A DNA stretch of 38,611 bases from Oscillospiraceae bacterium (GTDB lineage Bacteria > Bacillota_A > Clostridia > Oscillospirales > CAG-272): NCBI GenBank assembly GCA_015064665.1, contig SVRU01000020.1:1-38611 (forward strand), written 5' to 3'. Below, piece after piece: positions 23,355 to 31,684 of this stretch. The notes under the pieces were generated by a model that saw only the letters and a program-made list of their open reading frames with translations, had not been told where the DNA came from and ran no database searches. Position 1 is the stretch's first letter. Each line of letters begins with the position of its first letter. The translations under genes and the position numbers were made by a program.

Positions 23355-25304
23355 GTGTTTGTAATTAACAAAATTTCGTCTTACAGCGTGGTTGATTATG
23401 CAGCCGAGGAGCTTCGCAAATACCTCAGAATGATGATGCCCGAATGCGGTAAGGTAGAGATAAAATACGAGCCTTATGCCAAGGACGGTTTCAGACTTGG
23501 ACTTATGCAGGATTTCGGACTCGACGTGTCGGATGCCGAAGAGCCTGAGCTCGACGATATCCTTTACATAGATACCGATACCGACGGTGGAATAATAGCG
23601 GGCGATAATCCCAGAAGCATCCTCCTTGCAGTATATGAATTTTTCAGACAGAACGGATGCCGTTGGCTTATGCCGGGTGTTGACGGCGAATACATTCCTA
23701 CAAAAGATATCGTTCCCGTAAAATACAGATTTAAGCCGTCATGCCGTTACAGAGGGCAGTGCAACGAAGGCGCGGAGTTTCAATCTGACATGATTGAAGC
23801 AATAGAGTTTGCGCCCAAGGTGGGAATGAACGTATTTATGATGGAATTCGTCGTTCCGAGCTATTACCGTTCCTATTACCGCCATACCTACAATGAGGAA
23901 AACAGAAAACCTGAGCCCGTATCTGACAGACAGATCGTTCAGTGGAAGCGTCAGTGTGAATCCGAGATTGAAAAGAGAGGCTTGCAGTTCCACGATATCG
24001 GCCACGGTTTTGCGGCATCTCCGTTTGGTATGGAGGATATTGCCGAGTCAGGTGATTTTGAAAAGCTTGTCAACGACGAAAACCGTCAGTTTATGGCTAT
24101 GATAAACGGTGAACGTAAGCTCTTTAACAATGCACCGTATATGACTCAGTTCTGTATGTCGAATCCAAAAGCTCAAAAGATGGTTTCGGATTTTGTAGTT
24201 GATTATGCATATAATCATTCAAACTCCGATTATCTTCACGTATGGCTTGCCGACAGCAAGGGTAATCATTGCGAGTGTGAGGAGTGTCAGAAAAAAACGC
24301 CGTCGGATTGGTATACTATTCTTCTCAATATGATTGATGAGAAGCTTACCGAAAAGAAGCTTGACACAAGAATTGTCTTTATCGCTTATTGCGATACCAT
24401 ATTTGCGCCGCTTGAGGAAAAAATCAAGAATCCGAACAGATTTACGATGCTTTTCGCTCCCATTCACAGAAGCTATGCGGTATCTCTGCCTGCGGGCGAG
24501 CCCGAGAAGCCGCTGAAATACGTAAGAAATCAAAACTCCTATCCTAACAATCTTGCTTGGAGCTTTGAATATCTCAAGGAATGGAAGAAAATGTGGCAGG
24601 GGGCGTGTGTAGCCTATGAGTATCATTTCTGGCGTCATCAGACGTACGATATATCCGGCCTCGAAATTGCAAGGCGCGCTCACGAGGACGTTAAAATTTA
24701 CAAGGAACGCGGTGTAAACGGAGTTATCGAGGACGGCTCACAGAGAAGTTTTTTCCCGAACGGATTTGCAGTTTATACCTACGCAAGAACTCTTTTTGAC
24801 ACTTCGCTTAGCTATGAAGAAATTCTTGAGGATTATTTCAGCTACGCTTACGGTGAGGATTGGCGAAAATTTTACGATTATCTTTTGAAGATAAACGACG
24901 CGTTGCCATTTGACTATTTCTCATGGGATATGGCAAAAAAGAGAGATGCTCTCTATTGCGTTCCAGAGCAGGTTGACAAGATAGCAAAAATCAGAGAAAT
25001 CACAAAAGAAGGAAGAGAACTGATGCGAGAGTGTTATGACTCCGATTACCGTTCAGTAACCTTTGCCGTCAGACTTCTCGAGCATCATGCTGATTTTTGT
25101 GATCTTATCTCGGATTGGATGCTTGCAAAGGCAAACGGTGATGACGAAAAGGGATCCGAGCTTTACGATAAGGCAAGAGTGGAGTTTGGAAAGCGCGAGG
25201 CAGAGATACAGACGTATTACGATCATCATATGTTTTTCGGCTCGTATTTTTATGTCAATAGGGTAAAGCGAGCCCAACAGCAGCAAACACTTTTCCGAAT
25301 CTAA
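23355..25304 (+). CDS. DUF4838 putative glycoside hydrolase, array copy 2 (most divergent)
   Basis: A 649-residue paralogue, 28 bases after copy 1, with GTG start and AAGGAG upstream, so probably cotranscribed. It keeps the N-terminal domain, the CECEEC cluster, YEYHFWRHQ and DGSQRSFFP. It differs in otherwise fixed places: HDIGHGF for HDIGHGW, WLADSKGNH for WLGDGxNNH, NGFAVYTYA for TGLAFYTYA and CYDSDYRSVTFAV for HYNSDYRVRTVSV. The end (RVKRAQQQQTLF) is unlike the other copies. The frame is intact. It may have a different substrate or act as a non-equivalent partner. Confidence 0.83.
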   Translation: MFVINKISSYSVVDYAAEELRKYLRMMMPECGKVEIKYEPYAKDGFRLGLMQDFGLDVSDAEEPELDDILYIDTDTDGGIIAGDNPRSILLAVYEFFRQNGCRWLMPGVDGEYIPTKDIVPVKYRFKPSCRYRGQCNEGAEFQSDMIEAIEFAPKVGMNVFMMEFVVPSYYRSYYRHTYNEENRKPEPVSDRQIVQWKRQCESEIEKRGLQFHDIGHGFAASPFGMEDIAESGDFEKLVNDENRQFMAMINGERKLFNNAPYMTQFCMSNPKAQKMVSDFVVDYAYNHSNSDYLHVWLADSKGNHCECEECQKKTPSDWYTILLNMIDEKLTEKKLDTRIVFIAYCDTIFAPLEEKIKNPNRFTMLFAPIHRSYAVSLPAGEPEKPLKYVRNQNSYPNNLAWSFEYLKEWKKMWQGACVAYEYHFWRHQTYDISGLEIARRAHEDVKIYKERGVNGVIEDGSQRSFFPNGFAVYTYARTLFDTSLSYEEILEDYFSYAYGEDWRKFYDYLLKINDALPFDYFSWDMAKKRDALYCVPEQVDKIAKIREITKEGRELMRECYDSDYRSVTFAVRLLEHHADFCDLISDWMLAKANGDDEKGSELYDKARVEFGKREAEIQTYYDHHMFFGSYFYVNRVKRAQQQQTLFRI

Positions 25305-25346
25305 ACAATACAAATAATCAAATAAACTTGATTTATGAGGAGAGTT

Positions 25347-27317
25347 ATGTTTACTATAAATAAAATTTCGTCCTACGGTGCGATTGACTATGCCGCGGAA
25401 GAGCTTCGCAAATATCTCAGAATGATGATGCCCGAATGCGGCAATGTGGAGATTTCCTATAATCCCGATGCCAAGGACGGCTTCCGTCTTGGACTTATGC
25501 AGGACTTCGGACTTGATGTATCCGATGCCGAAGAACCCGACCTTGACGATATTCTTTATATCAATACCGATACAGAGGGGGGTATAATTGCGGGCGATAA
25601 TCCCCGAAGCGTGCTTCTTGCCGTTTATGAGTATCTCCGTCAGAACGGATGCCGCTGGCTTATGCCGGGTGTCGACGGTGAGTTTATACCGATGCAGGAT
25701 ATCAAGGCTGTTAAATACCGTCATAAGCCTACCTCCCGCTATCGCGGCTGGTGTAACGAGGGCTCTGAGTATCAGTCAGATATGTATGATGCGATTGAAT
25801 TTGTTCCCAAGGTGGGAATGAACGTATTTATGATGGAGTTTTTTAAACCCGTAGTATATTACAGACGTTATTACGGGCATGAGCATAACAAGGCAAACCG
25901 CCCCCCCGAGCCTGTCTCCGATAATCAGATTTTGCAGTGGAAAAGGGCATGTGAGGCAGAGATTTCCAAAAGGGGCCTTATGTTCCATGATATAGGCCAC
26001 GGTTGGACTATGCAACCGTTTGGAGTTAATACAGACCTTGGACGTGATACCGCAGAATATAATGAGTCTATCGTGACCGACGAGCAACGGCAGTATATAG
26101 CAGAGGTCAACGGTGAACGTAAGCTTTGGCTCGGTTACCCCAACCACACTCAGTTTTGCATGTCTAACCCCAAGGCAAGATCGATAGTTGCCGAGTATAT
26201 TGCAAATTACGCAAAAGAGCATACAAATTCAGACTATCTTCACGTATGGCTTGCAGACGGAATGAATAATACGTGCGAGTGTGAAAACTGCGGAAAAAAG
26301 ACGGTGTCCGACTGGTACGTGATGTTGCTTAACGAAATAGACGAAAGACTAACCGCAAAAAATCTTGACACGAGAATAGTATATATTGCGTATACAAATA
26401 CGCTTTGGGCACCCAAGGAAGAAAAACTTAAAAATCCAAAGAGGTTTGCGCTTCTTTTTGCACCTATATCAAGAAAATATGCTTCCTCGCTTTCTGATAT
26501 CGGCTCGGGTGAGGTGGAATTAACCGAGTATTCTTTAAATAAAAACGTAATGCCCAAAAAGCCCGAGGAGCTTTTTGCAATGCTTGAGGAATGGCGCCGC
26601 GGTTGGACGGGTGCAAATATCTCGTATGAATATCATTTCTGGCGCGCACAGTACTATGATTTCGGCGGAATTGCTATCTCAAAGGTGATTAACGAGGATA
26701 TCAAGGAATATTGCAAAAAGAACATTCACGGCGTAATAGAGGACGGCTCGCAGAGAAGCTTTTTCCCAACAGGTCTTGCGTTCTATACCTACGCAAGAAC
26801 GCTCTATGATTCATCGCTTTCCTTTGATGAGATTGCGGAAGAATATTTTTCATGCGCATTCGGTGAGGATTGGCGTAAATTCTACGGTTATCTTGAATTA
26901 CTCGGTGAAGCGTTTGATTTTAAGTATCTTGCAGGTGAGAAGAACGCAAACGGAAATAAATTCTCCTTCTGCTATTATCCCGATTATGCCGCAAACATTG
27001 AAAGAGCAGAGAAGATTCTTGGTGTTGGAGAAGAACTCATAAAGGCTCACTATAATTCGGATTATCGTGTAAGAACGGTATCGGTGAGATTGCTTGAGGC
27101 TCACCTTAAGTATTCCCGCCTTATGACAAAGCCTCTTCTTGCAAAGGCGCTTGGAGAGCATGACAGAGCGGATGAACTCATGCGTGAGGTAAAAGCTGAA
27201 ATCGGAAAATGTGAGCTTGCATTTGAGCGTTGGTATGACCACGACCTTGTCTTTGCTACGTGGGCAAAGCGTATGCAGGAAAGAACTCCGTCTGATGAGC
27301 CGATACTTATTGTATAG
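25347..27317 (+). CDS. DUF4838 putative glycoside hydrolase, array copy 3
   Basis: A 656-residue paralogue in the copy 1-4 unit. I use the ATG at 25347 because GAGGAG then sits as the ribosome site and the protein begins MFTINKISS like its sisters. An in-frame ATG at 25335 would place that site inside the coding sequence. Distinctive changes are NNTCECENC (Thr for the His before the cysteines) and YEYHFWRAQ (Ala for His). The C-terminal helix reads LLEAHLKYSRLMTKPLLAKA where others have LLEFHAxYAELxADAL. No frameshift. Confidence 0.84.
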   Translation: MFTINKISSYGAIDYAAEELRKYLRMMMPECGNVEISYNPDAKDGFRLGLMQDFGLDVSDAEEPDLDDILYINTDTEGGIIAGDNPRSVLLAVYEYLRQNGCRWLMPGVDGEFIPMQDIKAVKYRHKPTSRYRGWCNEGSEYQSDMYDAIEFVPKVGMNVFMMEFFKPVVYYRRYYGHEHNKANRPPEPVSDNQILQWKRACEAEISKRGLMFHDIGHGWTMQPFGVNTDLGRDTAEYNESIVTDEQRQYIAEVNGERKLWLGYPNHTQFCMSNPKARSIVAEYIANYAKEHTNSDYLHVWLADGMNNTCECENCGKKTVSDWYVMLLNEIDERLTAKNLDTRIVYIAYTNTLWAPKEEKLKNPKRFALLFAPISRKYASSLSDIGSGEVELTEYSLNKNVMPKKPEELFAMLEEWRRGWTGANISYEYHFWRAQYYDFGGIAISKVINEDIKEYCKKNIHGVIEDGSQRSFFPTGLAFYTYARTLYDSSLSFDEIAEEYFSCAFGEDWRKFYGYLELLGEAFDFKYLAGEKNANGNKFSFCYYPDYAANIERAEKILGVGEELIKAHYNSDYRVRTVSVRLLEAHLKYSRLMTKPLLAKALGEHDRADELMREVKAEIGKCELAFERWYDHDLVFATWAKRMQERTPSDEPILIV

Positions 27318-27355
27318 TAAATAGTAAATTTTAGAAAAATAAAATGGAGCAGAAT

Positions 27356-29362
27356 ATGTTTGTAATTAACAAAATTTCGTCATATAGCGCGGTTGATTAT
27401 GCCGCAGAGGAGCTTCGCAAATATCTCCGAATGATGATGCCGGAATGCGGCAATGTGGAAGTATATTACAATCCCAAAGCTGTGGACGGCTTCCGCCTTG
27501 GACTTATGCAGGACTTCGGACTTGACGTATCAGATGCCGAAGAACCCGACCTTGACGATATCCTTTACATAGATACCGATACAGAGGGCGGAATAATTGC
27601 GGGCGATAACCCGCGAAGTGTTCTTCTTGCAGTATACGAGTATCTCCGTCAGAACGGATGCCGTTGGCTTATGCCCGGCGTTGACGGTGAATTTATTCCC
27701 ATGCAGGATATTGCATCCGTAAAATACCGCCATAAACCTTCTTGCCGTTACAGAGGTCAGTGTAACGAGGGAGCTGAATATCAGTCGGATATGCTTGATG
27801 CAATTGAGTTCACACCCAAGGTCGGCATGAACGTATTCATGATTGAATTCTTTAATCCAGTAAACTATTACAGAAACTATTACAATCATAATCATAATCA
27901 GACAAACCGTACGCCTGAGCCAATAGGAGATAATCAGGTTCTTCAGTGGAAGCGTCAGTGCGAGGCTGAAATTTCAAAGAGAGGTCTTATGTTCCACGAT
28001 ATCGGTCACGGCTGGAACTGTCAGTCCTTTGGTATAAGCACGACTCTCGGTGCGTCTGCCGGTTCAAACAAAGAGGATGAGTACGACAAATTAATGACGG
28101 ATAAACAGAAGAGCTATATGGCAATGGTTGACGGACGTCGCAGAGTGTATCTCGGACGGCCCAATCACACACAGTTCTGTATGTCAAACAAATCCGCAAG
28201 ATCGGAAATTGCAAAATACGTTGCCGAGTATGCAGAAAATCATTCCAATTCCGATTACCTTCACGTTTGGCTCGGTGACGGAATGAACAATCACTGTGAA
28301 TGCGAAGAATGTCAGAAGCATATTCCGTCGGATTGGTACGTAATGCTTCTCAACGAGATAGACGAAGAGCTTACCGCAAAAAAGCTTAATACGAGAATCG
28401 TTTACATCGTATATACCGAAACATTCTGGGCACCCGAGGTCGAAAAGCTTAAGAATCCGAGCCGTTTCGCGCTACTTTTTGCTCCTATATCAAGAAAGTA
28501 TTATAAGTCGCTCTCTCTGACCGGTGAGACCGTGAAGCTGGCCCCGTATGTCAGAAACAAAAACTCGCTGCCCAAGACATTTGACGGAATTTTTGAGCAT
28601 TTCAAGAACTGGACAAAAGATTGGAACGGCGCAAATTTCACCTACGAATACCATTTCTGGAAGCATCAGGTTGCCGACGTTTCAGGCACATCACTGGCAA
28701 AGGTAATAAACGGAGATATCAAATTTTACAAGGAGCACAACATAAACGGAACTATTGAGGACGGCTCACAGAGAAGCTTTTTCCCTACGGGGCTTGCATT
28801 CTATACATATGCGCGAACTCTGTTTGACACAAGCCTTTCATACGGGGAAATATCAGAGGAATATTTTTCCTGCGCGTTTGGTGAGGATTGGCGTAAATTC
28901 TATGATTATCTTGACCGTCTTGGCAGAGCGTTTTCTCACGAATATCTTTCGGGTGGTTATTTTGAAAACAAAAACAAAGATAAGCCGCGTGTCCCGGGTC
29001 AATCACTTCTTTATGCTCCCGAAAAGGTTGCTTCTCTCAAGACGGTAAGAGAGATTACCGAAGAGGGAAGAAAGCTTATATCAGAGCATTATAATTCGGA
29101 TTACCGCGTAAGAACGGTATCGGTTCGTTTGCTCGAATTTCATGCGCTCTACGCTGAGCTTTTGGCGGATGCCTTAATTGAAAAGGCTCAGGGAAATGAT
29201 GATAAAGCAACGGAACTTTACGTGAAGCTTCGCGATGAGGTAGGAAAATACGAGCTTGCGTTTGAGCGTTGGTATGATCAGGGCATGTTCTTCTTTGAGA
29301 TTGACCGTTATTTCAGACTTAAAACCGTGCTTTCCGAGCATGATGAAATCGATACGGTTTAA
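27356..29362 (+). CDS. DUF4838 putative glycoside hydrolase, array copy 4 (longest)
   Basis: A 668-residue paralogue and last gene of the first unit, followed by a terminator. The ATG at 27356 has GGAG upstream and gives MFVINKISS. The in-frame ATG at 27344 is less likely. The extra length lies after HDIGHGW (SNKEDEYDKLMTDKQKS) and in a Lys/Asn/Pro-rich loop near residue 540 (GGYFENKNKDKPRVPGQ). WKHQVADVSG replaces WRHQVYDVGG. Bases 27545-27771 are almost identical to copy 5, in contrast with the rest of the gene. Confidence 0.85.
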   Translation: MFVINKISSYSAVDYAAEELRKYLRMMMPECGNVEVYYNPKAVDGFRLGLMQDFGLDVSDAEEPDLDDILYIDTDTEGGIIAGDNPRSVLLAVYEYLRQNGCRWLMPGVDGEFIPMQDIASVKYRHKPSCRYRGQCNEGAEYQSDMLDAIEFTPKVGMNVFMIEFFNPVNYYRNYYNHNHNQTNRTPEPIGDNQVLQWKRQCEAEISKRGLMFHDIGHGWNCQSFGISTTLGASAGSNKEDEYDKLMTDKQKSYMAMVDGRRRVYLGRPNHTQFCMSNKSARSEIAKYVAEYAENHSNSDYLHVWLGDGMNNHCECEECQKHIPSDWYVMLLNEIDEELTAKKLNTRIVYIVYTETFWAPEVEKLKNPSRFALLFAPISRKYYKSLSLTGETVKLAPYVRNKNSLPKTFDGIFEHFKNWTKDWNGANFTYEYHFWKHQVADVSGTSLAKVINGDIKFYKEHNINGTIEDGSQRSFFPTGLAFYTYARTLFDTSLSYGEISEEYFSCAFGEDWRKFYDYLDRLGRAFSHEYLSGGYFENKNKDKPRVPGQSLLYAPEKVASLKTVREITEEGRKLISEHYNSDYRVRTVSVRLLEFHALYAELLADALIEKAQGNDDKATELYVKLRDEVGKYELAFERWYDQGMFFFEIDRYFRLKTVLSEHDEIDTV

Positions 29363-29376
29363 TATTTAAAACATTG

Positions 29377-29417
29377 AAAAACGTCCGAGGCGATCTTACT
29401 TTGCCTCGGCCGTTTTT
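29377..29417 (+). terminator. Terminator after DUF4838 copy 4
   Basis: The 15-position arms 29377-29391 and 29403-29417 pair with one mismatch and end in five T. This closes the copy 1-4 unit. Confidence 0.88.
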
Positions 29418-29450
29418 CAGTTTTACGTCATATAAAACGTGACGGAAAAT

Positions 29451-29465
29451 TCGAAAGATTTTCGA
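29451..29465 (+). promoter_or_regulatory. Palindromic operator candidate upstream of copy 5
   Basis: TCGAAA-GAT-TTTCGA, a perfect 6-3-6 palindrome that ends 11 bases before the -35 box. Essentially the same element lies at the same distance before copy 6. Confidence 0.55.
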
Positions 29466-29476
29466 TAAAGTACGTA

Positions 29477-29505
29477 TTGACTTTTAAAGAAAAATTAGGT
29501 ATGAT
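29477..29505 (+). promoter_or_regulatory. Promoter of DUF4838 copy 5
   Basis: TTGACT (29477-29482), a 17-base spacer and TATGAT (29500-29505), 31 bases before the ATG. Confidence 0.78.
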
Positions 29506-29535
29506 TAAAGTAGATGTTTTTAAGGAGATTTTATT

Positions 29536-31521
29536 ATGTATTTTATAAACAAAATTTCTTCTTGCAGCGCGGTTGACTATGCCGCAGAGGAGCTTCGCAA
29601 ATACCTGCGAATGATGATGCCCGAGTGCGGCAACGTTGAGATTTGCTACAATCCCAAAGCCAAGGATGGCTTTCGTCTTGGACTTATGCAGGATTTCGGA
29701 CTTGACGTGTCCGATGCCGAAGAGCCCGACCTTGACGATATCCTTTACATAGATACCGATACAGAGGGCGGAATAATTGCGGGCGATAACCCGCGAAGTG
29801 TTCTTCTTGCAGTATACGAGTATCTCCGTCAGAACGGATGCCGTTGGCTTATGCCCGGTGTTGACGGTGAATTTATTCCCATGCAGGATATTGCATCCGT
29901 AAAATACCGCCATAAACCTTCTTGCCGTTACAGAGGTCAGTGTAACGAGGGGGCGGAATACCAGTCTGATATGATAGATGCCATAGAGTTCACTCCCAAG
30001 GTTGGTATGAATGTGTTTATGATGGAATTTTTTAATCCCGTAAACTATTACGCAGGCTATTATCAGCATTCCTATAACGAGGCAAACCGTACTCCCGAGC
30101 CTGTTTCGGATAATCAGGTTCTTCAGTGGAAGCGTCAGTGTGAAGCAGAGCTTTCAAAAAGAGGGCTTATGTTCCACGATATCGGACACGGCTGGACTGC
30201 GGAATCCTTCGGTATCAATACCGCCCTCAGTGCAGATGTTGCCGAGTCAACGGTAACCGATGAAGAGCGTCCGTATCTTGCATTGGTAAACGGTGAGCGC
30301 AAGCTTTATAACGGACGTCCTAATTGGACTCAGGCGTGCATGTCAAATCCCGAAGCAAGACGCAAAATAGCAAAATACGTTGCCGAGTATGCTGAAAATC
30401 ATACTAATTCCGATTATCTTCACGTATGGCTTGCCGACGGAGTAAATAACCATTGCGAATGCGAAGAATGCAAAAAAATGCTCCCGTCCGATTATTACGT
30501 CAAGGTTCTGAATGAAATAGACGCGGCGCTTACCGAAAAGAATCTGAATACCAGAATCGTTTATATAGCCTATACCGAAACGCTTTGGGCGCCTAAGGTT
30601 GAAAAGCTTAAAAATCCAGGCAGGTTCGCTCTTCTTTTTGCTCCGATATCCCGTGAATATTCTCATTCTCTTGAGATATCCGGCTCTCCTGTAAAGGTGG
30701 TGCCTTACAAGAGAAACGATAACGTTCTGCCGAAAACTTTCGACGAAATTTACGAGCATTTCAAAAACTGGACGAAGGATTGGAACGGAGCAAATTTTGC
30801 ATATGAATATCATTTCTGGCGCCACCAGGTTTACGACGTCGGCGGAATTTCTCTTGCAAACGTTATTAATAAGGATATCAAATTCTACAAAGCTCACAAT
30901 ATCAACGGAACTATTCAAGACGGTTCGCAAAGAAGCTTTTTCCCGACGGGGCTTTCCTTCTATACTTATGCAAGGACCCTGTTCGACGTGTCGCTTTCCT
31001 TTGATGAGATAGCCGAGGATTATATGTCCTGTGCGTTCGGTGAGGATTGGCGTAAATTCTATGATTACCTTGAGAAGCTTGGCGAGACATTCGGACACGA
31101 TTATCTTTCGGGTGACTTGTACCGCAAGACCGGAAAATCCGCTCAGTATGCCCCAACGGAATCCATTCTCTATGATCCCTCAAGAGTCGAAAAGCTTCAG
31201 TCGGTGCGCAAAATAACCGAGGAGGGCAGAAAGCTTATTGCCGAGCATTACAATTCCGATTTTCGTGTAAGAACGGTTTCTGTGAGACTTCTTGAACTCC
31301 ACGCTCTCTATGCCGAACTTTTTGCCGATGCGCTTATTGAAAAAGCGAAGGGAAATGATGATGCTGCAGACGTTTTGTTTGAGAAAATGCGTGACGAGGT
31401 TGGAAAGCACGAGCTTGCATTTGAACGCTGGTATGACCAATGTATGTTCTTCTACGCGCTTGGACGTATGTTTAAGGCAAGAACGGTTTTGTCCGATCAA
31501 GAACAAATAGAAACTATTTAA
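29536..31521 (+). CDS. DUF4838 putative glycoside hydrolase, array copy 5
   Basis: A 661-residue paralogue with its own promoter and terminator, so probably a single-gene unit. AAGGAG precedes the ATG. Motifs: HDIGHGW, WLADGVNNHCECEEC, YEYHFWRHQ and IQDGSQRSFFPTG are kept. TQACMSN replaces the TQFCMSN of all other copies, and SDYYV replaces SDWYV. The loop before the last helical part is long (SGDLYRKTGKSAQYAPTES). Its N-terminal domain shares the near-identical 227-bp block with copy 4. Confidence 0.85.
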   Translation: MYFINKISSCSAVDYAAEELRKYLRMMMPECGNVEICYNPKAKDGFRLGLMQDFGLDVSDAEEPDLDDILYIDTDTEGGIIAGDNPRSVLLAVYEYLRQNGCRWLMPGVDGEFIPMQDIASVKYRHKPSCRYRGQCNEGAEYQSDMIDAIEFTPKVGMNVFMMEFFNPVNYYAGYYQHSYNEANRTPEPVSDNQVLQWKRQCEAELSKRGLMFHDIGHGWTAESFGINTALSADVAESTVTDEERPYLALVNGERKLYNGRPNWTQACMSNPEARRKIAKYVAEYAENHTNSDYLHVWLADGVNNHCECEECKKMLPSDYYVKVLNEIDAALTEKNLNTRIVYIAYTETLWAPKVEKLKNPGRFALLFAPISREYSHSLEISGSPVKVVPYKRNDNVLPKTFDEIYEHFKNWTKDWNGANFAYEYHFWRHQVYDVGGISLANVINKDIKFYKAHNINGTIQDGSQRSFFPTGLSFYTYARTLFDVSLSFDEIAEDYMSCAFGEDWRKFYDYLEKLGETFGHDYLSGDLYRKTGKSAQYAPTESILYDPSRVEKLQSVRKITEEGRKLIAEHYNSDFRVRTVSVRLLELHALYAELFADALIEKAKGNDDAADVLFEKMRDEVGKHELAFERWYDQCMFFYALGRMFKARTVLSDQEQIETI

Positions 31522-31529
31522 TCGAAAAT

Positions 31530-31590
31530 ACCCGAGGTTTCGGTTCGACCGTTCGTTAAGAGCGCAGGCTTGGACTTCGGGTTGTTTTTA
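31530..31590 (+). terminator. Terminator after DUF4838 copy 5
   Basis: The 9-bp arms 31530-31538 and 31574-31582 (one G-T pair) enclose a nested small hairpin (31541-31544 with 31548-31551) and are followed by a T-rich run. Confidence 0.65.
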
Positions 31591-31599
31591 TTGTAAAAT

Positions 31600-31614
31600 T
31601 CGAAACTTTTTCGG
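31600..31614 (+). promoter_or_regulatory. Palindromic operator candidate upstream of copy 6
   Basis: TCGAAA-CTT-TTTCGG matches the copy 5 palindrome at 5 of 6 paired positions. It also ends 11 bases before the -35 box, and the A/T flanks are conserved too. Confidence 0.5.
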
Positions 31615-31625
31615 TAATATACATA

Positions 31626-31654
31626 TTGACTTTTTTAAAATGATTATGTATCAT
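31626..31654 (+). promoter_or_regulatory. Promoter of DUF4838 copies 6-7
   Basis: TTGACT (31626-31631), a 17-base spacer and TATCAT (31649-31654). The predicted start near 31661 lies downstream of the first ATG in the frame (31640), so the ATG at 31685 is the real start. Confidence 0.75.
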
Positions 31655-31684
31655 TGTAGTGTAAAACATCAAGGAGTATTTGGT

